Shown here piece by piece: positions 1-6,596 of a DNA stretch of 11,033 bases. The stretch's first letter is position 1. Every line of letters starts with the position of its first letter. The stretch lies in NCBI GenBank assembly GCA_045661365.1, contig JAZRFL010000013.1, forward strand, positions 1 to 11,033, given 5' to 3'. This DNA is from UMGS1484 sp045661365 (lineage in GTDB: Bacteria > Bacillota > Clostridia > Oscillospirales > Acutalibacteraceae). The position numbers and the translations under genes are program-made. The notes under the pieces are model-generated. The model had not been told where the DNA came from and ran no database searches. It saw only the letters and a list, made by a program, of their open reading frames with translations.

Positions 1-475
1 ATAATTCACGGTCGCGCCCGATAATACGGTCCAATTCTCCGTTTTTGGCGCGAGCGGTAAGATCGGTACAGTATAATCCCAAAAATTTCCGCTTTTTGGC
101 TTTTTTGTTTTTTTGTTTTTTCTCCGCTTTTTCATTGTCGGCGGATTTTTCGTCTTGGTCGGCGGCAATACCGTCGGTTGCCGACATTTCTTTCATAAAA
201 TCAAAGGTAGCCGCACCGCCAGGCATAAATCCATCCATATCATCGCCCATGGAATCGCCCATCATTTCCATCATATGAGCCATTTCTTCTGAGGCGGCTT
301 CCAGATCTTCATCCGAAAGATTCATGCGTTCCAGCAAGTCGGTAACCGGTTTTATATTCAGTTCTCGTGCGCATTGTAAACACAGGCCGTCAGGTGTGGA
401 TTTGTCCCCTTCTATGCGGGTGATAAATACCACAGCAGGACGCTTTTTGCAACGGGAGCAGAGTTTTGGTGTCAT
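1..475 (-). CDS. Clp protease ATP-binding subunit, zinc-finger (ClpE-like) type, N-terminal part only
   Basis: This is the first 158 residues of a Clp/Hsp100 AAA+ unfoldase; the rest lies beyond the left edge. Proteins of this class unfold substrates and feed them to ClpP in the cytoplasm. An N-terminal zinc ribbon is visible, with C6-x2-C9 and C32-x2-C35, resembling the ClpE N-terminal domain. It is followed by an acidic, methionine-rich linker (about 58-98) and a Lys/Glu/Asp-rich stretch (about 107-131). The entry to the first AAA+ domain then appears as CTDLTARAKNGELDRIIGRD at 136-155, close to the conserved Clp sequence before Walker A. The Walker motifs are outside the window. The ATG at 475 overlaps the stop of the upstream gene (ATGA), and an AAGGAG lies 10 nt before it at 486-491. 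The Clp family is firm; ClpE versus a ClpC or ClpA-like relative is less certain. Confidence 0.85.
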   Translation of the reverse strand, partial: MTPKLCSRCKKRPAVVFITRIEGDKSTPDGLCLQCARELNIKPVTDLLERMNLSDEDLEAASEEMAHMMEMMGDSMGDDMDGFMPGGAATFDFMKEMSATDGIAADQDEKSADNEKAEKKQKNKKAKKRKFLGLYCTDLTARAKNGELDRIIGRDREL

Positions 476-1062
476 TTAGTCGGGTCTCCTTCAAATTGTT
501 CAGTTTCAATGTTGTAATTACCGCGAATAATGCCGATATAAATGGGATAATATTGGAACATCGCCAAAATCATGCATAGACAGGTCAACCCTACCATGCT
601 CCAAATCAGCCAGGGTGCCACCGTAACCTCCGCAATATCGGTAATCATAATAATAAACGATACCAGATACAAGGAAAGCGTAGATAATTTACCGAACGAC
701 TTGGATTCGGAAGGACGTACGCCACGGTGATATAATATATATGCGGCGATCAAAGACAATGATTCTTTTACGATCAACACGCCCATGGTAACCAACAATT
801 GCTTATGATGCAACAACAGCGCAAAGACAACGGCAGCCAAGGTGAGCTTGTCCGCCACAGGGTCAATGAGCTTGCCAAAATCAGAAATTTGGTGAAAATG
901 TCGGGCGATAAAGCCATCCAAGGTGTCGGTTACACCGGATATAACCAGTAAAATAGTGGCTTCTTGATAGTATTCCCGAAGGTAGGCAATCACAATCAAC
1001 GGAATTAAACAAAGCCGAAAAAAGGAAAGCAAATTGGGAATGGTGAAAATCGATTTTTTCAA
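472..1062 (-). CDS. CDP-alcohol phosphatidyltransferase, probable phosphatidylglycerophosphate synthase (PgsA-like)
   Basis: This is an integral membrane enzyme of 196 residues. Family members transfer a phosphatidyl group from CDP-diacylglycerol to an alcohol. For PgsA the acceptor is glycerol-3-phosphate, the committed step to phosphatidylglycerol and cardiolipin. The full family signature is present: D46-x2-D49-G50-x2-A53-R54-x8-G63-x3-D67-x3-D71, giving the metal- and CDP-binding aspartates. Several hydrophobic segments flank it (about 12-30, 35-45, 73-112, 130-145, 152-176). Length fits PgsA. The motif does not fix the acceptor, so a CDP-alcohol-type cardiolipin synthase remains possible. 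The start is TTG, set by AGGAGG 7 nt upstream; no in-frame ATG lies nearby. The gene begins 18 nt after cvpA and its TGA overlaps the clp ATG, so it should be co-transcribed and translationally coupled. Confidence 0.85.
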   Translation of the reverse strand: MKKSIFTIPNLLSFFRLCLIPLIVIAYLREYYQEATILLVISGVTDTLDGFIARHFHQISDFGKLIDPVADKLTLAAVVFALLLHHKQLLVTMGVLIVKESLSLIAAYILYHRGVRPSESKSFGKLSTLSLYLVSFIIMITDIAEVTVAPWLIWSMVGLTCLCMILAMFQYYPIYIGIIRGNYNIETEQFEGDPTK

Positions 1063-1069
1063 AACGATG

Positions 1070-1075
1070 CCTCCT
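1070..1075 (-). promoter_or_regulatory. Ribosome binding site that fixes a TTG start
   Basis: The minus strand reads AGGAGG here, 7 nt before the TTG at 1062. The SD is consensus, and no in-frame ATG or GTG lies at a suitable distance. This supports TTG as the start of the CDP-alcohol phosphatidyltransferase. Confidence 0.75.
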
Positions 1076-1080
1076 ACCGA

Positions 1081-1767
1081 TTAGTGAACAAGAAAAAGAG
1101 AACTTAAAAGATCATAAACAAAGGTTTGGTCTTTGATTTGGTGGGTATTGCCAAACAGATTGACCGAGGGGATGGTTAGCGACAGATCCATGAGTGCGCA
1201 AATTGCCACGCAGATCGCCAAACCTGTGGCAAAACCGATGACGGCGCCAAGCAGTTGATTGGCTTTGCGGAAAAGCGGGAGCTTTTTGGAACGAGTGATC
1301 AACCGCAAAATGAAATTGAGAACGAACCAAATCAACAAAAATAAGATGAAGGCGCAAACCACTCGAAGCATCAAAACCGCGGGAGGACGTACTACGTTGT
1401 CTTTTAAATTTTGCGAAATCTCGGCAACCGAATCCCCCACTACGGTGTCGGCCGCTCCTTCGGCATTGTAGTCGACCGTTCCTACCATAAATCCGATCGA
1501 ACCGGTCGACAGGAATTTGTCTACTGCTTGGTCGACGGTTTCCATGGTTTGGTTTTTCATGGCTTTGTCTACCGAGCTGGAAACCTGCTTTTCCAACAAA
1601 AGGTCATAGGTCGCCTCTGCCGCAGGGGCAGAAAGATAAAATGCCGAAACCAATGCTACTAAAACCAAAGCAAAGGACAACAACATTTTTATAATACCTT
1701 TTTTATAGCCGATATAAGTGGCAAGGCCTAAAATTACCAATAAAATAAGGTCAATGATCCAAAACAT
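1081..1767 (-). CDS. CvpA family membrane protein
   Basis: This is a 228-residue membrane protein with the layout of the CvpA (colicin V production) family. The N-terminus runs directly into two hydrophobic helices (about 3-20 and 26-46) joined by a short basic turn, YIGYKKGIIK. A polar segment follows (about 50-130). A second pair of helices (about 133-156 and 171-193) is separated by a basic loop (about 157-170). CvpA proteins have been linked to colicin V export and to envelope stress tolerance, but no biochemical activity is settled. The second half is the more typical CvpA core; the long polar loop between helices 2 and 3 resembles clostridial members. The ATG at 1767 has AAGGAGG 7 nt upstream (1775-1781). 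It is the first gene after the promoter at 1800-1828 and precedes the phosphatidyltransferase by 18 nt. Confidence 0.75.
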   Translation of the reverse strand: MFWIIDLILLVILGLATYIGYKKGIIKMLLSFALVLVALVSAFYLSAPAAEATYDLLLEKQVSSSVDKAMKNQTMETVDQAVDKFLSTGSIGFMVGTVDYNAEGAADTVVGDSVAEISQNLKDNVVRPPAVLMLRVVCAFILFLLIWFVLNFILRLITRSKKLPLFRKANQLLGAVIGFATGLAICVAICALMDLSLTIPSVNLFGNTHQIKDQTFVYDLLSSLFLVH

Positions 1768-1799
1768 AGGATTTCCTCCTTGAAAAATGGTAATATAAC

Positions 1800-1828
1800 A
1801 TTATACAACATATTTCGACGTTTTTCAA
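1800..1828 (-). promoter_or_regulatory. Sigma-A type promoter for the cvpA-phosphatidyltransferase-clp operon
   Basis: On the minus strand the -35 box is TTGAAA (1823-1828, one mismatch to TTGACA). The -10 box is a perfect TATAAT (1800-1805), and the spacer is exactly 17 nt (1806-1822). Transcription would start near 1793, giving a leader of about 25 nt that carries AAGGAGG before the cvpA ATG. It sits in the only gap above 22 nt between genes in the window (71 nt), immediately after the DUF5711-like stop. No operator-like inverted repeat or terminator hairpin is visible in the gap, so read-through from upstream is also likely. Confidence 0.8.
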
Positions 1829-1838
1829 TCCCGATACG

Positions 1839-3263
1839 TTATTTTTTTAATTCAACCAACCGCTGGTGTTCCATTACGATCGCATAACTGCCGTGGCAAA
1901 CCAGATCGGTGCTGTCTGCTTGTAAGAAAACAATGCTTTTTGGGTTTGCTTGACGGTCGTAAAAAACCACCTTATCTTGCAAAAGCAAAGCAACCGAATC
2001 ATCGTCGGCAGAAACCGAAACGCCTGAAACAACGATATCTCGTTTGCCGGTCATGGTAAGGGTGTGGTCAAAAATCAGCAATTGGTTTTGCGTTGCGTTT
2101 TGGAACAGTTCCAAAACGACTACGGTTCCGTCGGCGTTACGATTGTCAAAGCAGATCAAACGACCGTTTGCAAAAAGGTGTTCTTTTTTTCCACCTTCGG
2201 TGTCTGTTAAGACCAAACGGTTTTGCAATACAGCAACAGCTACGTCGTCTTTGAATTCCACCGAAAGGGCAAGCTCCCCTTTATAGGCTTGTTCCGATAT
2301 GGTAACGTTTTCATGTGTATCGAACATTAACAAACCGCTGACCGCTTCACCGCCCTCCACGTGCAGGGTGGTGACAGCCAAAAAACGACCGTCATCGGAA
2401 AGGGCGACGCCGGTTACGTGGCGTGTTGCCGAATGCCAAGTGTATTGTTCTGATCCGTCGGAATCGTAAACCGTTACGTCGGCAACGTAATTGCCACCTT
2501 TGGTGGCGATGGCAAAGGAGCCGTTATAAGCGATGTTGGCGGTAATGATATCGCCCTTGGCTTCAAAGGATAATATGGTTTGGGCTCGGTTTTCGAGCCT
2601 TACACCGAGGTTCCCCCGATCGTACAGTAAAATACGAGAGGTGCTGGTGGCAACGGCGGGATCGGTGAATCCGTGTTGTCGCTCAAACAACAGCTTGCCG
2701 TTGGATTTGTATAGCATAAGAGAAGAATCCCCCAGCAAGGCGGTGTCATTTCCCGCTTTGATCAAGCGGCTTTTTTCCGAGGTGGACACTGAAACTGGGA
2801 ATCCGTCACCCGAACCGAAGCCGGCAAATACATTTTCAAAATATTCGCCTACGCTGACCGGCACCATTACATTGAGCAGAATGATTAAGGTCAGCAAGAT
2901 CGCCAAAACGGCACCAACGCGGAACAACCGCTTACGACGACCACCGGCGATCACCTGAAATCCGTTTTTTACTTTGGACAAGGTTTGTTTGGCAGTATCG
3001 GTGTTGACACGGTGCTTTTTTGGTTTGACCTTTGGATTGGAATCGGATTTTGTGGAACGGGGACGTTGTGTCGGTGTCATTTCTGATTTGACGGAACGTT
3101 TTTTTTGCGAAACGGATTTTTCCGGATATGCTTCCCGCTCTAACTTTTCAGCCATCTTTTGCTCTTGTCGAGCCAAACGGTCTTGAATTTTTTTTTGTTT
3201 TTTTTCACTGCGTCCTGCCGCAATTACCCGCGAAGAACGTTTGGAATCATTTGAGTTAGCCAT
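1839..3263 (-). CDS. DUF5711-like single-pass membrane protein with extracytoplasmic beta-propeller-like domain
   Basis: This is a 474-residue protein of unknown function. The first ~110 residues are highly charged and probably cytoplasmic: a Lys/Arg/Glu/Gln-rich, coiled-coil-prone stretch (about 18-47), then a Ser/Pro/Lys-rich low-complexity part (about 48-90). One strong membrane helix follows at about 114-135 after the basic stretch RRKRLFR, suggesting N-terminus inside and C-terminus outside. The outer part (about 140-474) is a series of short beta-like units such as GNDTALLGDSSLMLYKSNGK and SDDGRFLAVTT. This looks like WD40/PQQ-type propeller repeats, as in clostridial DUF5711 proteins. 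No catalytic motif is evident, and a scaffold or sensing role would be a guess. The ATG at 3263 lies 3 nt after truA. The assignment rests on architecture and remembered family features, not a database match. Confidence 0.65.
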   Translation of the reverse strand: MANSNDSKRSSRVIAAGRSEKKQKKIQDRLARQEQKMAEKLEREAYPEKSVSQKKRSVKSEMTPTQRPRSTKSDSNPKVKPKKHRVNTDTAKQTLSKVKNGFQVIAGGRRKRLFRVGAVLAILLTLIILLNVMVPVSVGEYFENVFAGFGSGDGFPVSVSTSEKSRLIKAGNDTALLGDSSLMLYKSNGKLLFERQHGFTDPAVATSTSRILLYDRGNLGVRLENRAQTILSFEAKGDIITANIAYNGSFAIATKGGNYVADVTVYDSDGSEQYTWHSATRHVTGVALSDDGRFLAVTTLHVEGGEAVSGLLMFDTHENVTISEQAYKGELALSVEFKDDVAVAVLQNRLVLTDTEGGKKEHLFANGRLICFDNRNADGTVVVLELFQNATQNQLLIFDHTLTMTGKRDIVVSGVSVSADDDSVALLLQDKVVFYDRQANPKSIVFLQADSTDLVCHGSYAIVMEHQRLVELKK

Positions 3264-3266
3264 TGA

Positions 3267-4007
3267 TCAGACCTCCTCATAAAAAACTTGGTTTAAATAT
3301 AACCCTTGGGGCGGTGCGGTAGGGCCTGCCCGATCACGACAGCGGGCCGCAATGATCTCGGGGATTTGATCGGGAGTGAATTTTCCTTCGCTGACCCGTA
3401 AAAGAGTGCCTACCATAATGCGAACCATGTTGTACAAAAAACCGTTTGCCGAGACCCGAAACACCACATAATCACCGTCACGTTCTACCGAGGCGGCAAA
3501 CACCTGACGGGTACGGTCACCGGGCTTGGCGTTGTTGGCGCAAAAGGAAGAAAAATCATAGGTTCCCACAAAATGTTGCGCGGCTTGGTGCATCGCCTCA
3601 TGATGCAAAGGGAATCGGTAATGATAAGCCAATTGGTGTGCAAAAGGATCGCGATGCACACCATTGTATATAAGGTAAACGTATTCCGTGGCAGTTACGC
3701 TGTAACGTGCATGAAATTCCACGTCTACCACACGACAATGAGTAGCGGCAATATCGTCAGGTAAATTGCGATTGACCGAGCAAATAATGCCAAAGGGATC
3801 GCGTTCGAGGGGGCTGTCAAAATGACAGCAATACATGTTGGCGTGTACGCCGCTGTCGGTGCGACTGCACCCGGTAACACCGGGACGGTGGGGAAACATT
3901 TCTTGCAAAGCATCTTGTATGATCGGTTGGATCGCAAGGGCGTTTTCTTGCACTTGCCACCCGTGATACGCTGTGCCGATGTATCGAATGGTTAACAAAT
4001 ATCTCAT
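3267..4007 (-). CDS. truA: tRNA pseudouridine synthase A (positions 38-40)
   Basis: TruA isomerises uridines 38, 39 and 40 in the anticodon stem-loop of many tRNAs to pseudouridine. The 246-residue length is usual for the family. The catalytic aspartate is D51 in the motif CSRTDSGVHA (family form GRTDAGVHA). Other conserved blocks are GTAYHGWQVQ (11-20), DFSSFCANN in the second half, the RNA-contact stretch MVRIMVGTLL, and the C-terminal AGPTAPPQGLYL. The usual YDGT near the N-terminus reads YIGT (Y9-I10), a minor departure. The ATG at 4007 overlaps the ecfT stop as ATGA. Only a weak GGCGGTG-like SD precedes it, which suggests translational coupling. The ecfA1-ecfA2-ecfT-truA order matches the arrangement common in Firmicutes. 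Confidence 0.95.
   Translation of the reverse strand: MRYLLTIRYIGTAYHGWQVQENALAIQPIIQDALQEMFPHRPGVTGCSRTDSGVHANMYCCHFDSPLERDPFGIICSVNRNLPDDIAATHCRVVDVEFHARYSVTATEYVYLIYNGVHRDPFAHQLAYHYRFPLHHEAMHQAAQHFVGTYDFSSFCANNAKPGDRTRQVFAASVERDGDYVVFRVSANGFLYNMVRIMVGTLLRVSEGKFTPDQIPEIIAARCRDRAGPTAPPQGLYLNQVFYEEV
3271..3278 (-). promoter_or_regulatory. Ribosome binding site embedded in the 3' end of truA
   Basis: GAGGAGGT on the minus strand is a consensus Shine-Dalgarno sequence 7 nt before the DUF5711-like ATG (3263). The same bases encode the last three residues of TruA, Glu-Glu-Val (GAG GAG GTC), just before its TGA (3269-3267). Initiation on the downstream gene is therefore physically tied to termination of truA translation. 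Confidence 0.8.
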
Positions 4008-4846
4008 AACGCACCGCCGGTAAACAAGGAGTATAAAACTCCGGAAAGATGCGTGTTGGCGAAAATCACGCCGACAAATACTGCGGTTAAGGCGATCAGC
4101 GAAACCAGGTCAATCAGTCCCATATGCAGGTTTTTCATACGGGTACGACCTTTGCCCCCGTGATAACAGCGGCATTCCATAGCATCGGCCAATTCCGAAG
4201 CCCGACGAAAAGAAGAGATCAACAAGGGGATCAGTACAGGAATCAACGCTTTAATGCGTTTGAGCAGCCCACCGTTTTCCATGTCGGCACCGCGGGCTTT
4301 TTGTGCTGACATGATTTTTTCGGTTTCTTCGATCAGCGTGGGGATAAACCGTAGTGCAATGGTCATCATCATGGCCAGCGAGTGAACGTCCAGCTTCACG
4401 TATTTCAAAGGAGAAAGCAAGCGTTCGATCGCATCGGTCAATTGGGTGGGTGTGGTGGTGTAGGTAAGCATGGAACTGCACATAATGAGCAGAGCAATGC
4501 GGGTAGACATATACAAGGCGGTTAGCAATCCGCCGGATGTAATGGTAATAAATTGCCATTCCACCAACACTTTGCCAGACGAAACGTACAGAGCATTGAT
4601 GACCGATGTCAGTATGATAATGGGAATGATGGGTTTTAAGGTTTTTAAGTACATTTTTAGTGGAATGCGAGACAATAAAATGACCGCACCCAAAGCAAAG
4701 GTAACCAATAATAAACCAACTGCGTTCCCTGCTATGAAGCTTAGCACGATAAAGGCGATCGTAAACAAGATTTTGGCACGGGGATCCATTTTATGAATAA
4801 CACCGTTGCCGGGATAATACTGACCAAAGGTGATGTCATTGAGCAT
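4004..4846 (-). CDS. ecfT: ECF transporter transmembrane component EcfT
   Basis: EcfT is the membrane scaffold of energy-coupling factor importers. It couples the EcfA1/EcfA2 ATPases to exchangeable substrate-binding S components for vitamins and some metals. From the ATG at 4846 the protein has 280 residues and the classic N-terminus MLNDITFGQYYPGNGVIHKM. Hydrophobic helices lie at about 25-42, 44-60, 72-90, 108-130 and 246-264. Long cytoplasmic coupling helices between the fourth and fifth carry the two Arg-centred motifs: ARG at 184-186, and CRC at 225-227 in AMECRCY, where the family often has Ala-Arg-Gly/Ser. The frame could open at a GTG at 4855, but that codon is part of the SD (AAGGTGA), so the ATG is preferred. 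It overlaps ecfA2 by 11 nt and truA by 4 nt. No S-component gene is in the window. Confidence 0.93.
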   Translation of the reverse strand: MLNDITFGQYYPGNGVIHKMDPRAKILFTIAFIVLSFIAGNAVGLLLVTFALGAVILLSRIPLKMYLKTLKPIIPIIILTSVINALYVSSGKVLVEWQFITITSGGLLTALYMSTRIALLIMCSSMLTYTTTPTQLTDAIERLLSPLKYVKLDVHSLAMMMTIALRFIPTLIEETEKIMSAQKARGADMENGGLLKRIKALIPVLIPLLISSFRRASELADAMECRCYHGGKGRTRMKNLHMGLIDLVSLIALTAVFVGVIFANTHLSGVLYSLFTGGAL

Positions 4847-5708
4847 GACGATCACCTTCTTTCATGAACCGCACGATTTCTTTGGCGGCATCGGAAATGG
4901 TATAGATCCCTTTTTGCAAAGCAAATCCTTTTTGCGAAAGGGTGTCTAAAATGCGAGTGGCGATCGGTACGTCCAACGACATTTGTTGCAACACCTCAGG
5001 TTGAGAAAATACCTCTTTGGGGGTTCCGAACAAAACCTCTTTCCCCTTGTTCAGTACCAAAACTCGTTGAGAAAGTGCGGCAACGTCTTCCATGTTGTGT
5101 GAAACAAACAACACGGCGGCACCGGTTTTTTGATTGTATGCACGAATCATGTCCAAAATGGTCTGTCGACCTTTTGGGTCAAGTCCTGCTGTGGGTTCGT
5201 CTAAAATCAACACCTTGGGTTCCATGGCGATCACCCCTGCAATGGCGGCACGACGTTTTTCGCCGCCCGATAGATCAAAGGGGGATTTTGGCAATAAATG
5301 GGGAGGAAGTGCTACCATTTCGGCGGCACGCAAAACCCGTTCACGGATTTCTTCTTCCGAAAGCCCCATGTTTTTGGGACCGAATCCAATGTCTTTTTCA
5401 ACGGTTTCGTCAAACAACTGATACTCCGGGTACTGAAATACCAGACCAACCTGAAAACGGTATTGTCGAATAGCCTTGGGATCTTGCCAAATATCTTGAC
5501 CGTCTACGATCACCGTACCGCTGTGGGGCTTTAGCAAGCCGTTGAGCAGTTGCATTAGGGTGGATTTGCCCGAACCGGTATGCCCAATGATCCCTACGAT
5601 CTCACCCGGCATAACCGAAAAAGAAATATCGGTTACCGCGTGCTTTTCGTAAGGGGTTTTTTCACCGTATACAAAGTGTAGATTTTGGGCAGATAAAATG
5701 GGAGTCAT
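4836..5708 (-). CDS. ecfA2: ECF transporter ATPase EcfA2
   Basis: This is one of the paired ABC ATPases that power the shared group II ECF importer module at the inner face of the membrane. The 290-residue protein has a full nucleotide-binding domain: Walker A GHTGSGKST (42-50), Q-loop FQYPEYQLF (Q92), signature LSGGEKRR (146-153), Walker B VLILDE with catalytic E171 followed by PTAGLDP, and H-loop VSHNMED (H204). The Q-loop FQYPEYQLF and the LSGGE signature are the hallmarks that separate EcfA2 from EcfA1. The last ~70 residues form the C-terminal extension used for EcfA dimer contacts. The ATG at 5708 follows ecfA1 by 17 nt with AAGGA upstream. Its 3' end overlaps ecfT, matching the need for a 1:1:1 complex. 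Confidence 0.95.
   Translation of the reverse strand: MTPILSAQNLHFVYGEKTPYEKHAVTDISFSVMPGEIVGIIGHTGSGKSTLMQLLNGLLKPHSGTVIVDGQDIWQDPKAIRQYRFQVGLVFQYPEYQLFDETVEKDIGFGPKNMGLSEEEIRERVLRAAEMVALPPHLLPKSPFDLSGGEKRRAAIAGVIAMEPKVLILDEPTAGLDPKGRQTILDMIRAYNQKTGAAVLFVSHNMEDVAALSQRVLVLNKGKEVLFGTPKEVFSQPEVLQQMSLDVPIATRILDTLSQKGFALQKGIYTISDAAKEIVRFMKEGDRHAQ
4852..4858 (-). promoter_or_regulatory. Ribosome binding site that decides the ecfT start
   Basis: AAGGTGA on the minus strand lies 5 nt before the ATG at 4846. The alternative in-frame GTG at 4855 falls inside this element with no SD of its own. The site lies within the last codons of ecfA2. Confidence 0.7.
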
Positions 5709-5725
5709 ATTGAAAAGTCCTTATC

Positions 5726-6574
5726 TTATTTTGAAAGAGTTTTTTCCAAAGCGGCAATACAGTCGGCTTCGGTTAAGGGGAACGGCTCAAGCGAAATGCC
5801 TAAGTCCTGTAATTCATAGGCCAATTGGCAAGCGGCGGGCATGGTCAAACCGGTTTGTTCCAAAATTTGTCGGTGTGCAAACACCTCGTTGGGCGTACCG
5901 TCCAACAATACGGCGCCATGCTCCATAACAATACAACGGTCGGCCAGTGCGGCTTCTTCCATGTAATGGGTGATAAGCACCACCGTTATGCCTTGTTCAC
6001 GGTTTAAGCGGCGCACGGTATCCAATACCTCTTTCCGTCCTTTGGGGTCTAACATGGCGGTGGGCTCGTCCAGTACCAGACAAGAAGGGTTCATGGCCAG
6101 TACACCCGCTATGGCGATTCGTTGTTTTTGACCGCCCGAAAGGCGACCGGTGGAATGCTCGGCATACGCCAGCATATCGACTGCCTGCAAAGCGTGGTCC
6201 ACCCGTTTGCGGATCTCGTCTGACGGTAGCCCTAAATTTTCGGGTCCAAATGCCACGTCTTCCTCTACGATAGAAGAAACGATCTGATTGTCCGGGTTTT
6301 GAAATACCAACCCCACGGTTTTACGAATGGCAAGTTGACTGTCTTGATCGGCAGTATCCATACCGTTTATGGTGACCGCACCGACGTCGGGCAACAACAT
6401 ACCGTTGAGCATGCGTGCCAAGGTGGATTTGCCTGAACCGTTGTGTCCCAAGATAGCGGTAAAACTGCCTTTTTCAATTGACAACGAAACCCCTTGGAAC
6501 AACGGGATCGGAGCGGTGTCCTCCTCTACCGTATAGGAAAATTCCAGGTTGTTGATTTGAATGATAGGTTCCAA
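5726..6574 (-). CDS. ecfA1: ECF transporter ATPase EcfA1
   Basis: This is the partner ABC ATPase of EcfA2 in the EcfA1-EcfA2-EcfT energising module. With the preferred start it has 282 residues: Walker A GHNGSGKST (43-51), Q-loop FQNPDNQ (Q92), signature LSGGQKQR (145-152), Walker B CLVLDE with catalytic E170 followed by PTAMLDP, and H-loop ITHYMEE (H203). FQNPDNQ and AMLDP are typical of EcfA1. The longest frame opens at a GTG at 6583, but that GTG abuts the SD. The TTG at 6574 has AGGAAGTG 6 nt upstream and gives the usual N-terminus MEPIIQI. I therefore favour TTG, without certainty. The gene lies 22 nt after the methyltransferase and 17 nt before ecfA2. Confidence 0.93.
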   Translation of the reverse strand: MEPIIQINNLEFSYTVEEDTAPIPLFQGVSLSIEKGSFTAILGHNGSGKSTLARMLNGMLLPDVGAVTINGMDTADQDSQLAIRKTVGLVFQNPDNQIVSSIVEEDVAFGPENLGLPSDEIRKRVDHALQAVDMLAYAEHSTGRLSGGQKQRIAIAGVLAMNPSCLVLDEPTAMLDPKGRKEVLDTVRRLNREQGITVVLITHYMEEAALADRCIVMEHGAVLLDGTPNEVFAHRQILEQTGLTMPAACQLAYELQDLGISLEPFPLTEADCIAALEKTLSK

Positions 6575-6580
6575 GTGTTT

Positions 6581-6588
6581 CACTTCCT
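6581..6588 (-). promoter_or_regulatory. Ribosome binding site for ecfA1, favouring a TTG start
   Basis: AGGAAGTG (one mismatch to AGGAGGTG) sits 6 nt before the TTG at 6574. Its final GTG is the alternative start at 6583, which would then have no spacer. This is the reason for choosing the shorter reading. Confidence 0.55.
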
Positions 6589-6596
6589 AACTGTGG

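Noticed and set aside
45..278. A 77-codon plus-strand frame with a hydrophobic Phe-rich stretch resembling a signal peptide
   Set aside because: The Phe run is the reverse complement of the poly-Lys codons in the Clp ATPase linker, which is clearly the coding strand here.
1768..1838. A possible terminator between the DUF5711-like gene and cvpA
   Set aside because: No stable GC-rich stem followed by a T-run is present on the minus strand; the gap is explained by promoter and ribosome binding site.
4847..4855. GTG at 4855 as the ecfT start, adding three residues
   Set aside because: The GTG is part of the SD AAGGTGA. The ATG at 4846 has the proper spacing and gives the family-typical N-terminus.
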